This document shows, piece by piece, positions 35,188-46,460 of a stretch of 64,000 nucleotides of DNA. The notes under the pieces are model-generated. The model ran no database searches. It was not told where the DNA came from and worked only from the letters and a program-made list of their open reading frames with translations. The stretch covers positions 1 to 64,000 of the forward strand of contig NW_019091680.1 in assembly GCF_001949145.1 (NCBI RefSeq), read 5' to 3'. Numbering within the stretch: position 1 is the first letter of the stretch; every line of letters starts with the position of its first letter. The translations under genes and the position numbers were made by a program. The DNA is from Acanthaster planci (lineage: Eukaryota; Echinodermata; Asteroidea; Valvatida; Acanthasteridae).

Positions 35188-38100
35188 CTGTGGGGGGAAA
35201 GGGACACGGGAAGGGAGAAAGAATTACATACTGAGTCCCCCGTTTTAAGACTCCAAGGAGCGACTGATCAGGGGCAACACCCTTTTGTAAATGCAGAGCA
35301 CAGCAGCAACACTAGTGTTGCATGTACTTTGTGTTTTACTCCTGTGTGCCTAGGTCACCTAAGCCAGTGTGTTTACATGAATTGTTGATAGTTTTCGTTA
35401 TAAATGGACACAGTTTTTGACTGAATGAGCACACATCCACATTTACTCCATATCTCAGTATGCAAGGCAGAGAAAAGAGGCACAAATTTCATCTGAATGT
35501 ACACAAATCCACATATACTCCATATACTGGTATGCAAGGCAGAGAAAAGAGGGCACAAATTTCATCTGAATGTACACAAATCCACATATACTCCATATAG
35601 TGGTATGCAAAGCAGAGAAAAGAGGGCACAAATTTCATCTGAATGCACACAAATCCACATGTACTCTGAATAGGCATGGCATATAAGACATCACAAGTAA
35701 ATCCTAATGTGCTGATGTAATCCCAAAATAAACCAAGTTCTTGATGCCTGTGATGCATATGCCCTTTTAGAACAATGTGATGCCCCCCCAACAATTTGAA
35801 CTAACTAAAATGAGCTAAAAAGGAGCTGCACCATTCAAACAATTTCTGCATGAGGAAAGACGGAGTCAAGGCTTACCAATTCAGATACCAGGAAATGGGA
35901 GAACACTACGATCGCATTGACGTAGTACTTTTTCGTCTCACAACCCCAGAAAAACAGCACGTTCCACACAATGTGAAGGAGCACAAACGCCATAGTCAGG
36001 AAAGCTGTGAAGAGATCAAAGCTCTGTAAACTTTGTGCACCGAAGAGGTAAGCGAAAAGGATTCAACCTATTACGCGGGCCATTCACATATATGTAACAT
36101 ACAAAAATTGTTTCCATCTGTAACCCCACCCCTATTTGGCCCACCCAGTAAGCATGTCACACACAATCTCCAAGAGACCCCCCATGCAGTACACAGAGGC
36201 ACCAGCGCAGACTGTCAACCCCTCCTCGTCCCAGGACAGTATCATTTTTGGACCCTGTCCACAAATTCTTGTCAAAAAGTGGTGGGACAGAATCTGTCTT
36301 CCATCTCACTGTCCCGTCATCAGGGCAACTCGTAAGAGCAAGTCACGCCTAGAATTCAACCCGTTGTGTTGGGGCTTTCCCAAAAAGTCTCGCGTAGGTT
36401 TTGTGAAGTAGCCTTGCATTCAATGCTATAAAAAAAGAAAACTTACACATTTTTTATCTATCAGCGTTCTGTCAGGTTTTACATCTTGACAAAGAGACAG
36501 TCATTTCCGTTACATTCTCAGCAGCACACACATTTAACATAAGCAACCAATTTGTAGGACAAACCATGCTGTACAGATATGGTGGAAAGAAGTTGAACTC
36601 GAATTGTCCTTTTAGTGAAGAGACAGGCAGCTTGTTCATTTTAACTGCAGTCGCACTACCAAACTTTAGCTTTCGAGGAATATTACAAGCCATTGAAAAA
36701 GGATGTAGGAACGCTGTACACCTGGCCACTTTAAACAGGTGCAGCTTCTATCGACATGCCAGTCCCTTCATAATAACAATTGACAATGTGCAGATGCCTT
36801 GATATTGGTTTATGTAAGGCAAGCAACTTTCCCTGTACACAGGAGGTACCCATGGCCCTCAACTCTACACCTTGCTACGTAGGCGTATTGTGAACAGCCC
36901 CTACAAAGAATAAAAACAGACTCGGCCACGGTCACAACTGTTACCTGAACTTTGACCTAAATGGAAAAATGGCCACTTTTCAACGTTCCGAAATCTTAAT
37001 CAGGAATGACACTAATGTCTATTTGACTGATGTGGAGTAGCTATTGACTTCTCTACGTTCACTTGGTTCAAGTTTTGCATAATAATGTAACGAGGGATTA
37101 TCTCTCCCCAGTGCAGACCTGACGTGATGAGGAAGTTCGATGGTCCCCCATCAATCCCTACAGTTCCGGGCCCCCTGGAGTCAGCGATAACGTTGACCAA
37201 CTGCAAAACGCCACTCATCAGCCCAAAGCCGAGACCAGCCACTGGAATATAAAAATATAAAACAACACTGTGATAACTGCATCCCCTAATCTGTGAACTG
37301 GCTGCGACCGTACAACTGCTACTGATGAGTGCGGCTACAGTGTGCCTGTATGTGTTGCTGTCCATGGCTCTTTGCAGATGGGACAATATGAAACCAGTTT
37401 CTTTGCAAGGCATTCCGTGGCGAGGAGGCATTTGAGGTTATGATGTGGATAGTCATGAATAAGGAGCACTAACAGCCCAGCCTCAAGCGAGAAATACTAA
37501 AGGTGGGTCTAGAACTAATTCCTTTCGGTGAGGGTGGGGGAAAATTTTTTTTCAGACGAAGGGGTGGCCCCCAAAATTGGAAATTTCTCTGTGTAATCTC
37601 TTATGGCCTTTTTTTTGGGAAAGGTGAGGCTGAATTGTAGGTTGTTTCACATGCACATGCATATGGAAAGATGGGAAATGAAACAGCTGCAATATTGCCT
37701 TTGGTTCTGTTTCACTTCTGTTTAGGAAGAGGCCATAATGCCATGGGCCTCTCTTATACATGTTGGACCTGTCAATGGATGCACTAACAGGTTTCCGAAG
37801 CACAGCTTTTCACGGTTTCCATAAACTTTCTGTAGTGTGTGCTTCTCCAAGGCAATTATCAGTTGGACAATGAAAGCACCGGTTACCGTATGCATAAACG
37901 TGGCGTGCGCTGTCTGAAGTGGTGCCATTTGCATTCGGAGCAGACCTCGGGTCTGGTGGCCCTGTCTGGTTGAATTGCTGCAGACCGTCCTCGGCTTTCC
38001 TGTGACAGTCCAAAACAGGGGAACGGTGAAGCGTTCATCTTGCTTTGCTACAGACATAAGCTTTCTCTTGTTTGGTCATCAGCTGGTCTGGAAATCTTTT

Positions 38101-41100
38101 CCCAGAGCTGGTTCAGCAAATACTATGAAACCAAGTCTTGAAAAGAACGTACCCCAACCAAGGGAGTTCAAAGAGGAAGAACACATTTCACCTGCCCTAA
38201 TGGTTCATGACTGATAGAGCGATTCTGGGATGGATTCCATGTCAACATTGGCAATGTCTGTGTGATTAGTGAAAATACAAATACATGTGCTTGTGGTTTC
38301 CCAGTGAAACTTTCTGTGTCTTTATCCAGACGTGCTGTTATCCAGACACGTCATGGATCTGAAGACAGGAACTTGATCTCATCCAAGTTAGAAATTTTTC
38401 TGCCTGCGAATGTATCAGATTTATCATATCTTGTTTTACACACGAAGTGTGGACATTCCTTTGTTCTCCTGTGGTTAAGGAAACTTCAGGAAAATGCTCC
38501 TTTTTCCCCCACTAGGAAAACTGCTTAGAGCTGGAGTTTTGACGATGATTTCCTAGACTGTTCCTCTTCATTTTGCCACGATAACCTTGACCCCAAAATA
38601 CCTCTGAAACTGTTTTTCAGAGAGGGGAAAAGTGGACATGTGCAAGTCCACACAATGCCATTGTACCCTGTATTATGTGGACTTCTTTCGTACAGAGGTC
38701 CACATTACATATGACACGCCTGAACAGGTGGGCAAGGGTAAAAAATAAACATTGATTTGCACACCTGAAACTGTTGGTGTTTCACGTTGTTTTCAACGAG
38801 GCAAATGTTTGGGGAAGCAGTGCTTGGATGGGAAACTACGCCACACGTTACTGGTTGGACTTTGAGCAGCTTACATTCAGGGGCTTTCAGTCAATTCAAA
38901 TTCAAACACTGAGTGCCCTAATCTCCCTTGAACTGACACGGAGAAGATCCAAGTTGCTGAAGTCTTACGTCTTTTTGGTGCACAATGAAAAACCAGGTGT
39001 ATGGGAAATGGCTCACAGGGTGTCGCGAAGAAAAACTTTTTACACACACTCTCCAGGGCCATACATTCTTGAGGGTTACATTCTCTGGATGGTATGTTGA
39101 ACTAAAACGGTCCCATGTAATGGATGAGAGCTCTCAACAATCTGGGGAATTTATGATAGAAGTGCCAAGGATTGCCCTAATTGTCAAGGTAGGGTAACCC
39201 CTTCATTGCTGGAGGAGAGGAGACTTCATCAATCAAACATTCTTTCCTTTTTTTATCACTCAAACTTTTTTGAGAGTGCAATGATGATCAATTAATCTGT
39301 GCAGGTGCACTCACTGGTAACAATTGACGAGCGAAAATGACAGATTTATGACTGCACATACATATGTGCATGCCAATAAAACCGTGAGTGGCGAAAGAAT
39401 ATCTGGTTTTGGAAATCAGATTTATGTGGGCGCAAACACACTTGACCAAGTGCCATTCTGCCAGCCAACCAGCTTCAAAAATGTAATAAAAGTGAAGAAT
39501 CATTCACATATTAGGCTCTGGGGTTGGGACCGCAGGTACATTGTGTATTTCTGTATCAATTCTATAAACAAAAAGACACAGAATCTAGGTTGGGTCGGGT
39601 TGGAAACAATAATTTTTTGTTTGGCCTCATTGTCATCATGTATGAAAATGCGTACATCATAAGAACCATTAATCAATGACAATGGGTAAGGGTGGTACTT
39701 TGTTTTGTTTTGTTTTCTGCACGGGTAGTGAAAAAGGCATCGTTTTTGTTCTTTTTTTTCTCCTTATGATTTTAGTTACTTCAACATACACACCTGAGAA
39801 GCTTGTAGTATCCGAGACGCATCAGTTCCTGAAACAGGACCGAGAACGTCAGGCCAAAGGCTAGCTGGTCCCTGAGAGGGACCACAGCAAACCACCATAT
39901 GGACGAGAAAAGCAAGGATACCAGCCAGAAAAACATCCTGTGGTGAGACGGCAACAGAAAAACAAACAACAGACAATTGACGGGATTACAAGCCAGATTT
40001 CCACTCGTAACAAACCCCACGTGGCATAATTTGCAAATGTCCTACCCCGAATAACGGACTCATGACGTGTTCCCAATTGCAGAGAAAATTTGAGACGGGG
40101 CAAAGGAAGGTCTGGCACGAGATCCTTTATGGCAGTGACCTTATCTGATTGAGGTTGAAAGGTTCACAGTCTGTTCAACTGAGTCATTATCCTGAAATCC
40201 AATCATTCACATACTGTAAGCTTTCAATAGTAACGCTATTGAAATGTTAGAGTGCTAACTGATACAAGGCATGTCTACATGCAGCTATAAAAGGGGTACC
40301 ATTCCGTGAGCTTACAAATTGCCTCTTTCTCAGACAGCAGTTGATCCTACATGTAAGGGGCACATGCACATGTATCTTTGCCAGAGCTACATGTTTGTGA
40401 CATTTGAAATATCAGTAGCTCAGTAAAGAAATCTATTTACAGGTACATGATCCATAAGCATCCTTGTGACATTTCCATAAAGGGCCGTAAACAAGTCAGG
40501 TGCTGCATTGACATTCTGTGGTCTTTAGGGAACTTTGTTGTCCATAAGTTTCCTTCAAATTAATCCTAACCCCTAGGCCGTTTTTGCTAGGGACCGTCCT
40601 CAATCCTCCAGAATCCTCCAATTTGGGAGGTGAAAAAAAATTGGATTCTTCCTACGATCCTCTAAAATCCTCCAAAATTTCTTAAAAATGTTACTTGGAT
40701 GTGTGCCTCCTGCCTCAATCCTTCAAAATCCTCTGGCAATTCCTGTCATTATGTTGAGGCAGTGCGAATGGCATTCTTGAGCAGAGCGCTTGATTCGAAA
40801 GAAATATCGAGCCGATTTCATGCATGACTGAGCAAGAACAACGCAAAGTCTAACCCATGACCTTCACTCATGGCGTCCTTCCCAATAAGCCATGCACTTT
40901 TGCCATTCACTCTCAATCCTCTAAAATCCTCCAAAACTGCCCGAAGGATTTTGGAGGATTGAGGAGGGTTTATAGGGCTACGGGAAACTCAAAGAAGCAA
41001 ATAATGTTGGAGGCATTTGGGAGAAAATGTAACAAGATAAAAAAATATTCTGGTGGGAAAATGGAATATCTCTTCAATATAGACATGTAACTTAGAGTGT

Positions 41101-42892
41101 CAGATGTAAAAACTTTTGAATGTTAAAGGGGTCCATTCCTTTCAATCTAAGAAAATGACAGAAAGCTAGTGGATTCGTTCCTGGACATCCAAAAGTCTCA
41201 TTATTACTTACAGATACTCATCTAGGAGAGATTGTCAAAAAATGATTCTTCTCCAACAATTTAATGGAACAATCCAAAGAAGCTGTTATAGCTGTCATGA
41301 ATATTGGAGAATTCAAATATCTGATCGATTTTCATCATTGTTGAATAACTGAATATTTCTTTTCAAAATCAAATATTTGGAACAGGAAGTGAAAATCAAT
41401 AAAATAAAAAGGCCAAAAAATAATTTGGTTACAAAAATTGCATGCTAAAAAAATTGTATTTCAAGGTCTTGTGAGGAAACTTAAAGAAAGCTGACGCATG
41501 ATTGTGCAGGTATCCCCCCAACTACGGCCAATATATTACCATTTCCATTGTTGTGGGGGTTTGTGACCTCGATGGGATTAATCAGGGAATAAATTACAAA
41601 TTAGGAAAAACATTTTACCAGCCTACCCTTGTAATCCGAACTCCCTAGGGTGTGTGTGAAACGGTATCAAAACTGGATGAATCAGGACGGTTCAGGTTGA
41701 TGTAAACTACTGGTCGCAAACATACAGGGTACAGTGCACATATTTGGTTTCGGCTTTTAATTAACCCTGACAGTCCTTCACCCATTGGAGGACTGAGGAC
41801 TGTTAGGGTTAAGGAACTTTAGTAAAACTGTATCCGCCCCAAGTTGAAGTGCACCTCCGAGCGGCAAAAAGACAGACAGATGGTAGTAAGTTTTCCAAGT
41901 GGGTTCTTGCATGCGTTCTGCATGTACGCAAAGAGAATACATTAATTAAGGAATCAAGTTCTCACACATGCTCAGTGTGTTCTGCGTCAAACACGCCCCT
42001 GATCTCCATTATAAATGCCTGCCTATGTGGCGAGTAGCAAAAAAACACGCCCTCTTTTGTTCCGCTCAGAGCGGATACAGTAACTTGAACCTCACGGGAA
42101 TAGATAAAAAAAATTTGAGTTGCCCGGATTCAGTGTGGTAGTCGAGACCACTTAAGACCTTCACGAGACCAGCACAAGGCCAGCACAAGACGTCTAGTCT
42201 GTGTTCAAGCCGCAAGCTATTCCAATGCACTGCAACAAAAGCATTCCTTTGCCATTCTCCACCCTGTTACCTGTGACTGGTCTCGTGTCTGGTCTTGTGA
42301 TGGTCTTGACTACAACACTGTCCAGATTTCAAGCTAACAAAAATTCCCAAGTCTTGTCCACACAGATGTGCTCAGGGCACAAGCAACCCTACTTGCCCCC
42401 ATGGTGGCTATTGAACATGTCATAAGTGGGGACTTCCTTATAGTCAAGAATAAGTTTATTAATTCTAAAAAATCATAACGTTGCTGGGATTTTGTGGTTT
42501 TCTTACGTATTATTTTTCTCCTCTGCTGATAAATAAAACATAAACCACTGTGGGCTCTGACCCATGGCATGGGCATTTTGAGTTATGGAGGTATTTTTGT
42601 ACATAAAAGCCTGTTTTTTTGGCAGGACTGAAGAATGCCTTCGAGATGAGTGGAGTTTTGAGTTAATCTTTGAGTTGTTCAGATTTTACTGTGGTTGAGT
42701 GAATGAACTGTCAAATATTGGATATTCAGTTACTTGAATTGACTTCAAGACTTGAGAAGCTGTAACAATGGCGACTCACCCAGCGATCATGACAATTACC
42801 CGTAACGGGTTGCGAGCGATTGTGATGATGAAGAGACATGCGGGAGGTCCGTACGCAATGAAAAGTGCACCAAACAGTTGCATGAGCGTCAT
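35032..42892 (-). CDS. APH1: Gamma-secretase subunit APH-1 (6 exons, complete)
   Basis: Multipass membrane scaffold of gamma-secretase, which cleaves Notch and other type I membrane proteins within the bilayer together with presenilin, nicastrin and PEN-2. Exons 42780-42892, 39794-39937, 37887-37999, 37119-37241, 35877-36004 and 35032-35187 join in frame to 258 residues, close to human APH1A/B. Visible: the FGALFIAYGP start, ARNPLRVI between TM1 and TM2, FFWLVSLL, QELMRLGYYKLLR, the transmembrane-4 GxxxGxxxG series (G126, G130, G134) and the two conserved membrane histidines (H175 in LLHIVWN, H201 in VFSHFL). The TM3-TM4 loop is about a dozen residues longer than in human. The start ATG gives exactly the human spacing to the first conserved residues; a CTTACACAG acceptor just upstream suggests a non-coding first exon further right. 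Introns hold a 73-bp tandem repeat, an AATCCTCC inverted repeat and no other gene. Confidence 0.97.
35424..35672 (+). repeat. 73-bp tandem repeat
   Basis: CACAAATTTCATCTGAATG recurs at 35481, 35554 and 35627, giving a period of exactly 73 bp and about 3.4 copies. Each unit also contains CACATATACTCCATAT and TATGCAAGGCAGAGAAAAGA. It lies in the last APH-1 intron. Repeated peptide frames on the minus strand are a product of the repeat. Confidence 0.93.
35877..36004 (-). CDS. APH1: APH-1 exon 5: conserved histidine segments
   Basis: Encodes FLTMAFVLLHIVWNVLFFWG and NAIVVFSHFLVSEL with both conserved membrane histidines. Opens with two bases completing A165; donor GTAAGC is phase 0. Confidence 0.96.
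37119..37241 (-). CDS. APH1: APH-1 exon 4: GxxxG transmembrane segment
   Basis: Encodes AGLGFGLMSGVLQLVNVIAD and GPGTVGIDGG, the glycine-zipper membrane segment and following loop. The donor GTCTGC is a weak GT site, but phase and homology both require it. Confidence 0.95.
37887..37999 (-). CDS. APH1: APH-1 exon 3: TM3-TM4 loop
   Basis: Encodes KAEDGLQQFNQTGPP through SARHVYAY, aligned with the human KADEGL...QMAY loop but longer. Found by its K-A-E-D-G-L start and A-Y end. It is 113 bp and fits the phases of exons 2 and 4 exactly, with CTGTCACAG acceptor and GTAACC donor. Confidence 0.92.
39794..39937 (-). CDS. APH1: APH-1 exon 2: TM2 and TM3
   Basis: Encodes MFFWLVSLLFSSIWWFAVVP and FQELMRLGYYKLL, nearly residue for residue the APH-1 consensus. 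Acceptor CTCACCACAG, donor GTGTGT. Confidence 0.96.
40596..40985. repeat. AATCCTCC-rich inverted repeat
   Basis: CCTCAATCCTCCAGAATCCTCC (about 40597) recurs in variants at about 40658, 40715 and 40913 and inverted as GGATTTTGGAGGATTGAGGAGG at about 40946-40967. The last two form a tight hairpin around CTGCCCGAAG. Likely a degenerate inverted-repeat element in the first APH-1 coding intron. Confidence 0.6.
41761..41812. repeat. Palindrome TTAACCCTGACAGTCCT
   Basis: TTAACCCTGACAGTCCT at 41761-41777 pairs with AGGACTGTTAGGGTTAA at 41796-41812, 16 of 17 positions. A diverged copy of the same palindrome is at about 57120-57172. Confidence 0.75.
42214..42315 (+). repeat. Dispersed repeat D, copy 1
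   Basis: GCTATTCCAATGCACTGCAAC followed by AGCATTCCTTTG and GTTACCTGTGACTGGTCTCGTG matches the stretch at 47560-47650 base for base with scattered changes. The surrounding GAGACCAGCACAAG/CTGGTCTTGTG words form an inverted repeat. Confidence 0.55.
42780..42892 (-). CDS. APH1: APH-1 exon 1 (coding): start, TM1
   Basis: Encodes MTLMQLFGALFIAYGPPACL and ARNPLRVIVMIAG, N-terminus and first membrane segment. The first ATG gives the same distance to the conserved FGP motif as in human. Donor GTGAGT. Confidence 0.95.
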
Positions 42893-43514
42893 CTTTCTAC
42901 CGTTGTGGTCGGTGCCCTCTGTGTAAGTGCAAAGACATGGCATTTAACATTAAGAAGTGACCGACTACGCATTCACATGTAGCCCCATTTGCCTCATAAT
43001 ACAAGTGGCTATTCAAAAAGCTGATCTCCAATGTGTACATGCATGTACCTAACAGTACCCGTGAGCAAACCCCCATTTCGGGTGCTTTGGTGTAGTCTTG
43101 ATATACCCACTATGCAACCGTCAACTGTTTCAAAATTCAAATGTGACGTGTCGGTGCACTATGGCAGATCAAACACAACAGCACCTCTCCCAACCCTCCC
43201 TCTTCCCTCCCCCTGGCTCTAGAGCAGTGTGATTGTTCCGGGTGGCTGGTCAATCTTGGGAATCGCTCGATCTTGGAGCGATATCTGTCAATCTTGGTGC
43301 AAGATTTGCCCATAATTCTGCCATCAGCTGTTCACCTTTTCTGTCTAATTCACAGACGTGGAATATTATCATAATGGGAGGTAAAGTTAAAAGTTGTAGA
43401 CAGGATCAACTGATGGTGAAATGCGACCGCACGATCATGCCAATCAACTTACCGTGCCCAGCATGATCATTACTCTTAATAAGGATACTGTCCCAGACCT
43501 TAACATAAGACTAA

Positions 43515-43633
43515 GACGGCATCCAAAACTCTTGTCTAGAGCTAGGTCTAGGTCTTCGCTCCAATGGAAACACGTGGAGATGCGCAGACAATAAACCTAG
43601 CCGTAGCTCTGGAAGCCCGTTTCAGACACGGCC
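43515..43633 (-). mobile_element. MITE-like element C, copy 3
   Basis: Inverted relative to the copies at 31.4 and 34.3 kb: TCTAGAGCTAGGTCTAGGTC, then GTAGCTCTGGAAGCCCGTTT and GACACGGCC at the right edge. Three copies in 12 kb, in both orientations, support a mobile origin. Confidence 0.7.
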
Positions 43634-44074
43634 TTAGTGAAAATGTCGGGCATTATCTCAATGGATCTACAATGTACGTGATGCCTCCATGGGTAGACCC
43701 TTTCCATTAACCCATGTCCAACCATTCTCAATGTTCTTTTTCATATCTTATTTGTGGTTGTAGAGGACCATGGAAGAAGACAGGACACAGAAGATTGTTT
43801 ACAAAAGGAAAGCGAGACATTAAATGCAATGGAAGGAATGCACAAACCAACTGATCGTAACAAAGCTATAGGTGTAAAACATGCCAAACTAGAGAATAGG
43901 GGAACTGATGCTTGACATGTTTGACAAGTTACATCAAGTAGGCCTATGGCATGTTGTTCACTTCAGATCAGGGCCCTGCGTATATTCCTTCGTCAATCAA
44001 TGAAAAAGCAAGTGTAGGGCCCTGTTCATGGGTTTGGTACATGGTCTAGCGGCGATGTACAGGCATGGCATGGT

Positions 44075-44733
44075 CTACTTCGAGTCTAAGTCCCGAACTC
44101 TGTGATACTCTGTGTGACTTAGAGGAGACAAGGTTTACATGGCGTTGTAATGCTATGGGGTTTTGGAATCGAAATTTTGTGGTGAAATGGTTCACAGCCG
44201 TAAGAAGTATTAAATCCAATTTTCCCGTATCAGCATATCTGCTTAATCTATACATGTACCTTCTAAAAAGGGGATAACAAAAGTTGAACAGCATGAGACG
44301 CAGTATTTTTGAAAAAAATGAGATTTCTGCTCACCAATTTCTCGCTTCCACCCATTGACTGTCGCTCTGTTCATGCCGTTCGTGTTTATCAGCCTGCGCA
44401 TGCGTTGAACCCGCAATGGCCGCACTTGCTCCACATCTTGGTTCCACCCTTTTCAGTGGCGGGGGATGACATCTCGTGTTGTTTTCATCCTGGAACCATC
44501 CTAGCTGCTGCTGTGCCCTGGAAACACACATCGGGCGAGACGCACGACATGCGGCGCCATGTGTGATGTTATCCCCTGCCACCGAAAATGATCGAACCAA
44601 GATGCGGCTTTGAGCCATTTCACCACAAAAATTTGATTCAAAAAACCCATAGCGTTACAACGCCATGTAAACCTTGTCTCCTGTAAGTCACACAGAGTAT
44701 CACAGAGTTAGTGACTTAGAGTTCTCGAAGTAG
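44075..44733. mobile_element. Large nested fold-back element
   Basis: An arm from CTACTTCGAG (44075) to about 44200 is matched inverted by about 44604-44733, ending CTCGAAGTAG. Shared words include AACTCTGTGATACTCTGTGT and ACAAGGTTTACATGGCGTTG. Inside, a second inverted pair (about 44433-44475 and 44562-44605: TTCAGTGGCGGGGGATGACA against its near-complement) gives a hairpin within a hairpin. No transposase frame. Symmetry continues weakly outward to about 44060 and 44760. Confidence 0.8.
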
Positions 44734-46154
44734 GCCTAGCCCTAGGCATGGTCATGCCTGGAGGACATGGAAGAAGAAAGAGGCATGCGCGACCGGACCA
44801 TGCATCCATCATTCCATGGCGCATGCCGCAGTAAACTAAGGCTGCCTAACATGCGTGACGGTATAGTCGCCAGGTTCCTAATAATATCGCCGCCTATTGT
44901 TGAGTCTGACCGGTTTTCACAGTAAGAGGCGAAGTGCTACTAAGGGACGTGCGACATAACGGTCACCAGTCACGCACGTTAGTACAGTACGACATCGAAT
45001 ACCTAGGCGTATAATGATGTAGACTGCGGACTAAACTATTTGCTTACGTACCAAAAACACCTTCAAAAAGATATTAAAACCCTATCCGTGAGAATTCAGT
45101 CATCAATGCCAAATCTGTGAACTGGCGCTGTGAACACACCGAAAACAAGAAACTTTGTAGAAAGACTCCGGTTGTTGAATCGAATTCGAACACCGTAATT
45201 TCACCGTCCCGTCACACGGCTTCGGTCGCATACAGATACCGGAAGCTTACCCTAAAGTTTTCCAAATCATGACTTCCTCAAATTTCAAGCTTTGGCTTCT
45301 AGAGATTTCAGGCTCTAGACTTGGATTTTCTGGCCAGATTAAGGGCCATATGCTGATGTTTTAATATCAACTAGCAAAACTCAAGCCCAGAGTTGATTGA
45401 GAGTCTGTTTATTCTGTAATCAAACGATCCTGGAGAACGAGATAACGCCGCGAGACTGCGTCTAATCGGAAGAAGCCGACGTTTGAAGAACGGTGATTAC
45501 ACTTAAAAGGGCGCCCCAGGTAAACAATACATCCATTGAGATCAAGAGGGCGCTCTCCGTTTGCCACATGTCCGTACGTGATCGATACACACGATTCACG
45601 AGATCAGTGATGTTCCTTCCTCGTCCTCCGTGGTAAGATTGAAGACCAAACTCTGAAGCTTTGGCCTTTGCTTTGGTCTGCAAACCCAAGATTTTTTTTT
45701 TCAATGCTGATGTTTAATATGGCCAATTTGAACTACCTCATCGTATCCTTCCTGTGCTTCTGCTTGCCTCTTTGCATAGCTAGCTACAAGCTAGGCTAGC
45801 CCCGTAGTAGTGGGGCTAAAGCAAGGCCTACTTTCCAGTTCTGGACAGGGCAAGTCTGGAGTACAACTGCATGTAAATGATGTAGCATTTAGCCAAAGCA
45901 AGGTGGAAACATAAACAACGGTTAAGCCTATCCATGTGTTTTATTCCTCCATGGCCTAATGTTAGGCAGTATTGTTGGTGGGCCCTAACGACAACCCTAA
46001 AAAGATATGTTGAAGTAACGCCCAGAGCTGAGGGGCGGACATTGGACCCCACAGTTCAGGGGGTAATGCTTAAGTTATTCAAGTCATGACATCTCGACAT
46101 TTGTGAATTTCCAGAAGTCATAAGCATCAAAGCTGGAGATACTCAAACTACATG

Positions 46155-46460
46155 CATGACTTGACTCCCCAGAACTGTGGAGTCCGACGTCCCCCCGCTT
46201 CCACTTGGGAGTGCAGTGGATGTTGAACCCCACAGTTCAGCGGGTACTGGTGGGTGACAAATCCCACAGTTCTGGGGGTACTGGTGGGTGACGAACCCAC
46301 TGTGGAGTCCGAGGTCCGCCCGCTCCCACTTGGGAGTGCAGCGGATGTTGAACCCCACAGTTCAGTGGGTACTGGTGGGTGACAAACCCACAATTCTGGG
46401 GGTACTGATGGGTGACGAACTTCACAGTTCTGGGGGTACCGGTGGTTCTCCATGGCTGCC
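46155..46460 (+). repeat. Minisatellite with higher-order structure
   Basis: Basic units of about 33 bp built on CCACAGTTCTGGGGGTACTGG and GTGGGTGACGAAC. These are grouped with CACTTGGGAGTGCAGCGGAT into a larger unit of roughly 135-140 bp present about twice. All frames stay open across it, giving spurious repeated peptides on the minus strand. Confidence 0.9.

Noticed and set aside
35424-35672. CRISPR-like spaced repeats
   Set aside because: The units are contiguous 73-bp tandem copies without unique spacers, in eukaryotic intronic DNA.
38774-39100. 108-codon plus-strand frame in an APH-1 intron
   Set aside because: No recognisable domain, no RT or transposase motif, no codon bias.
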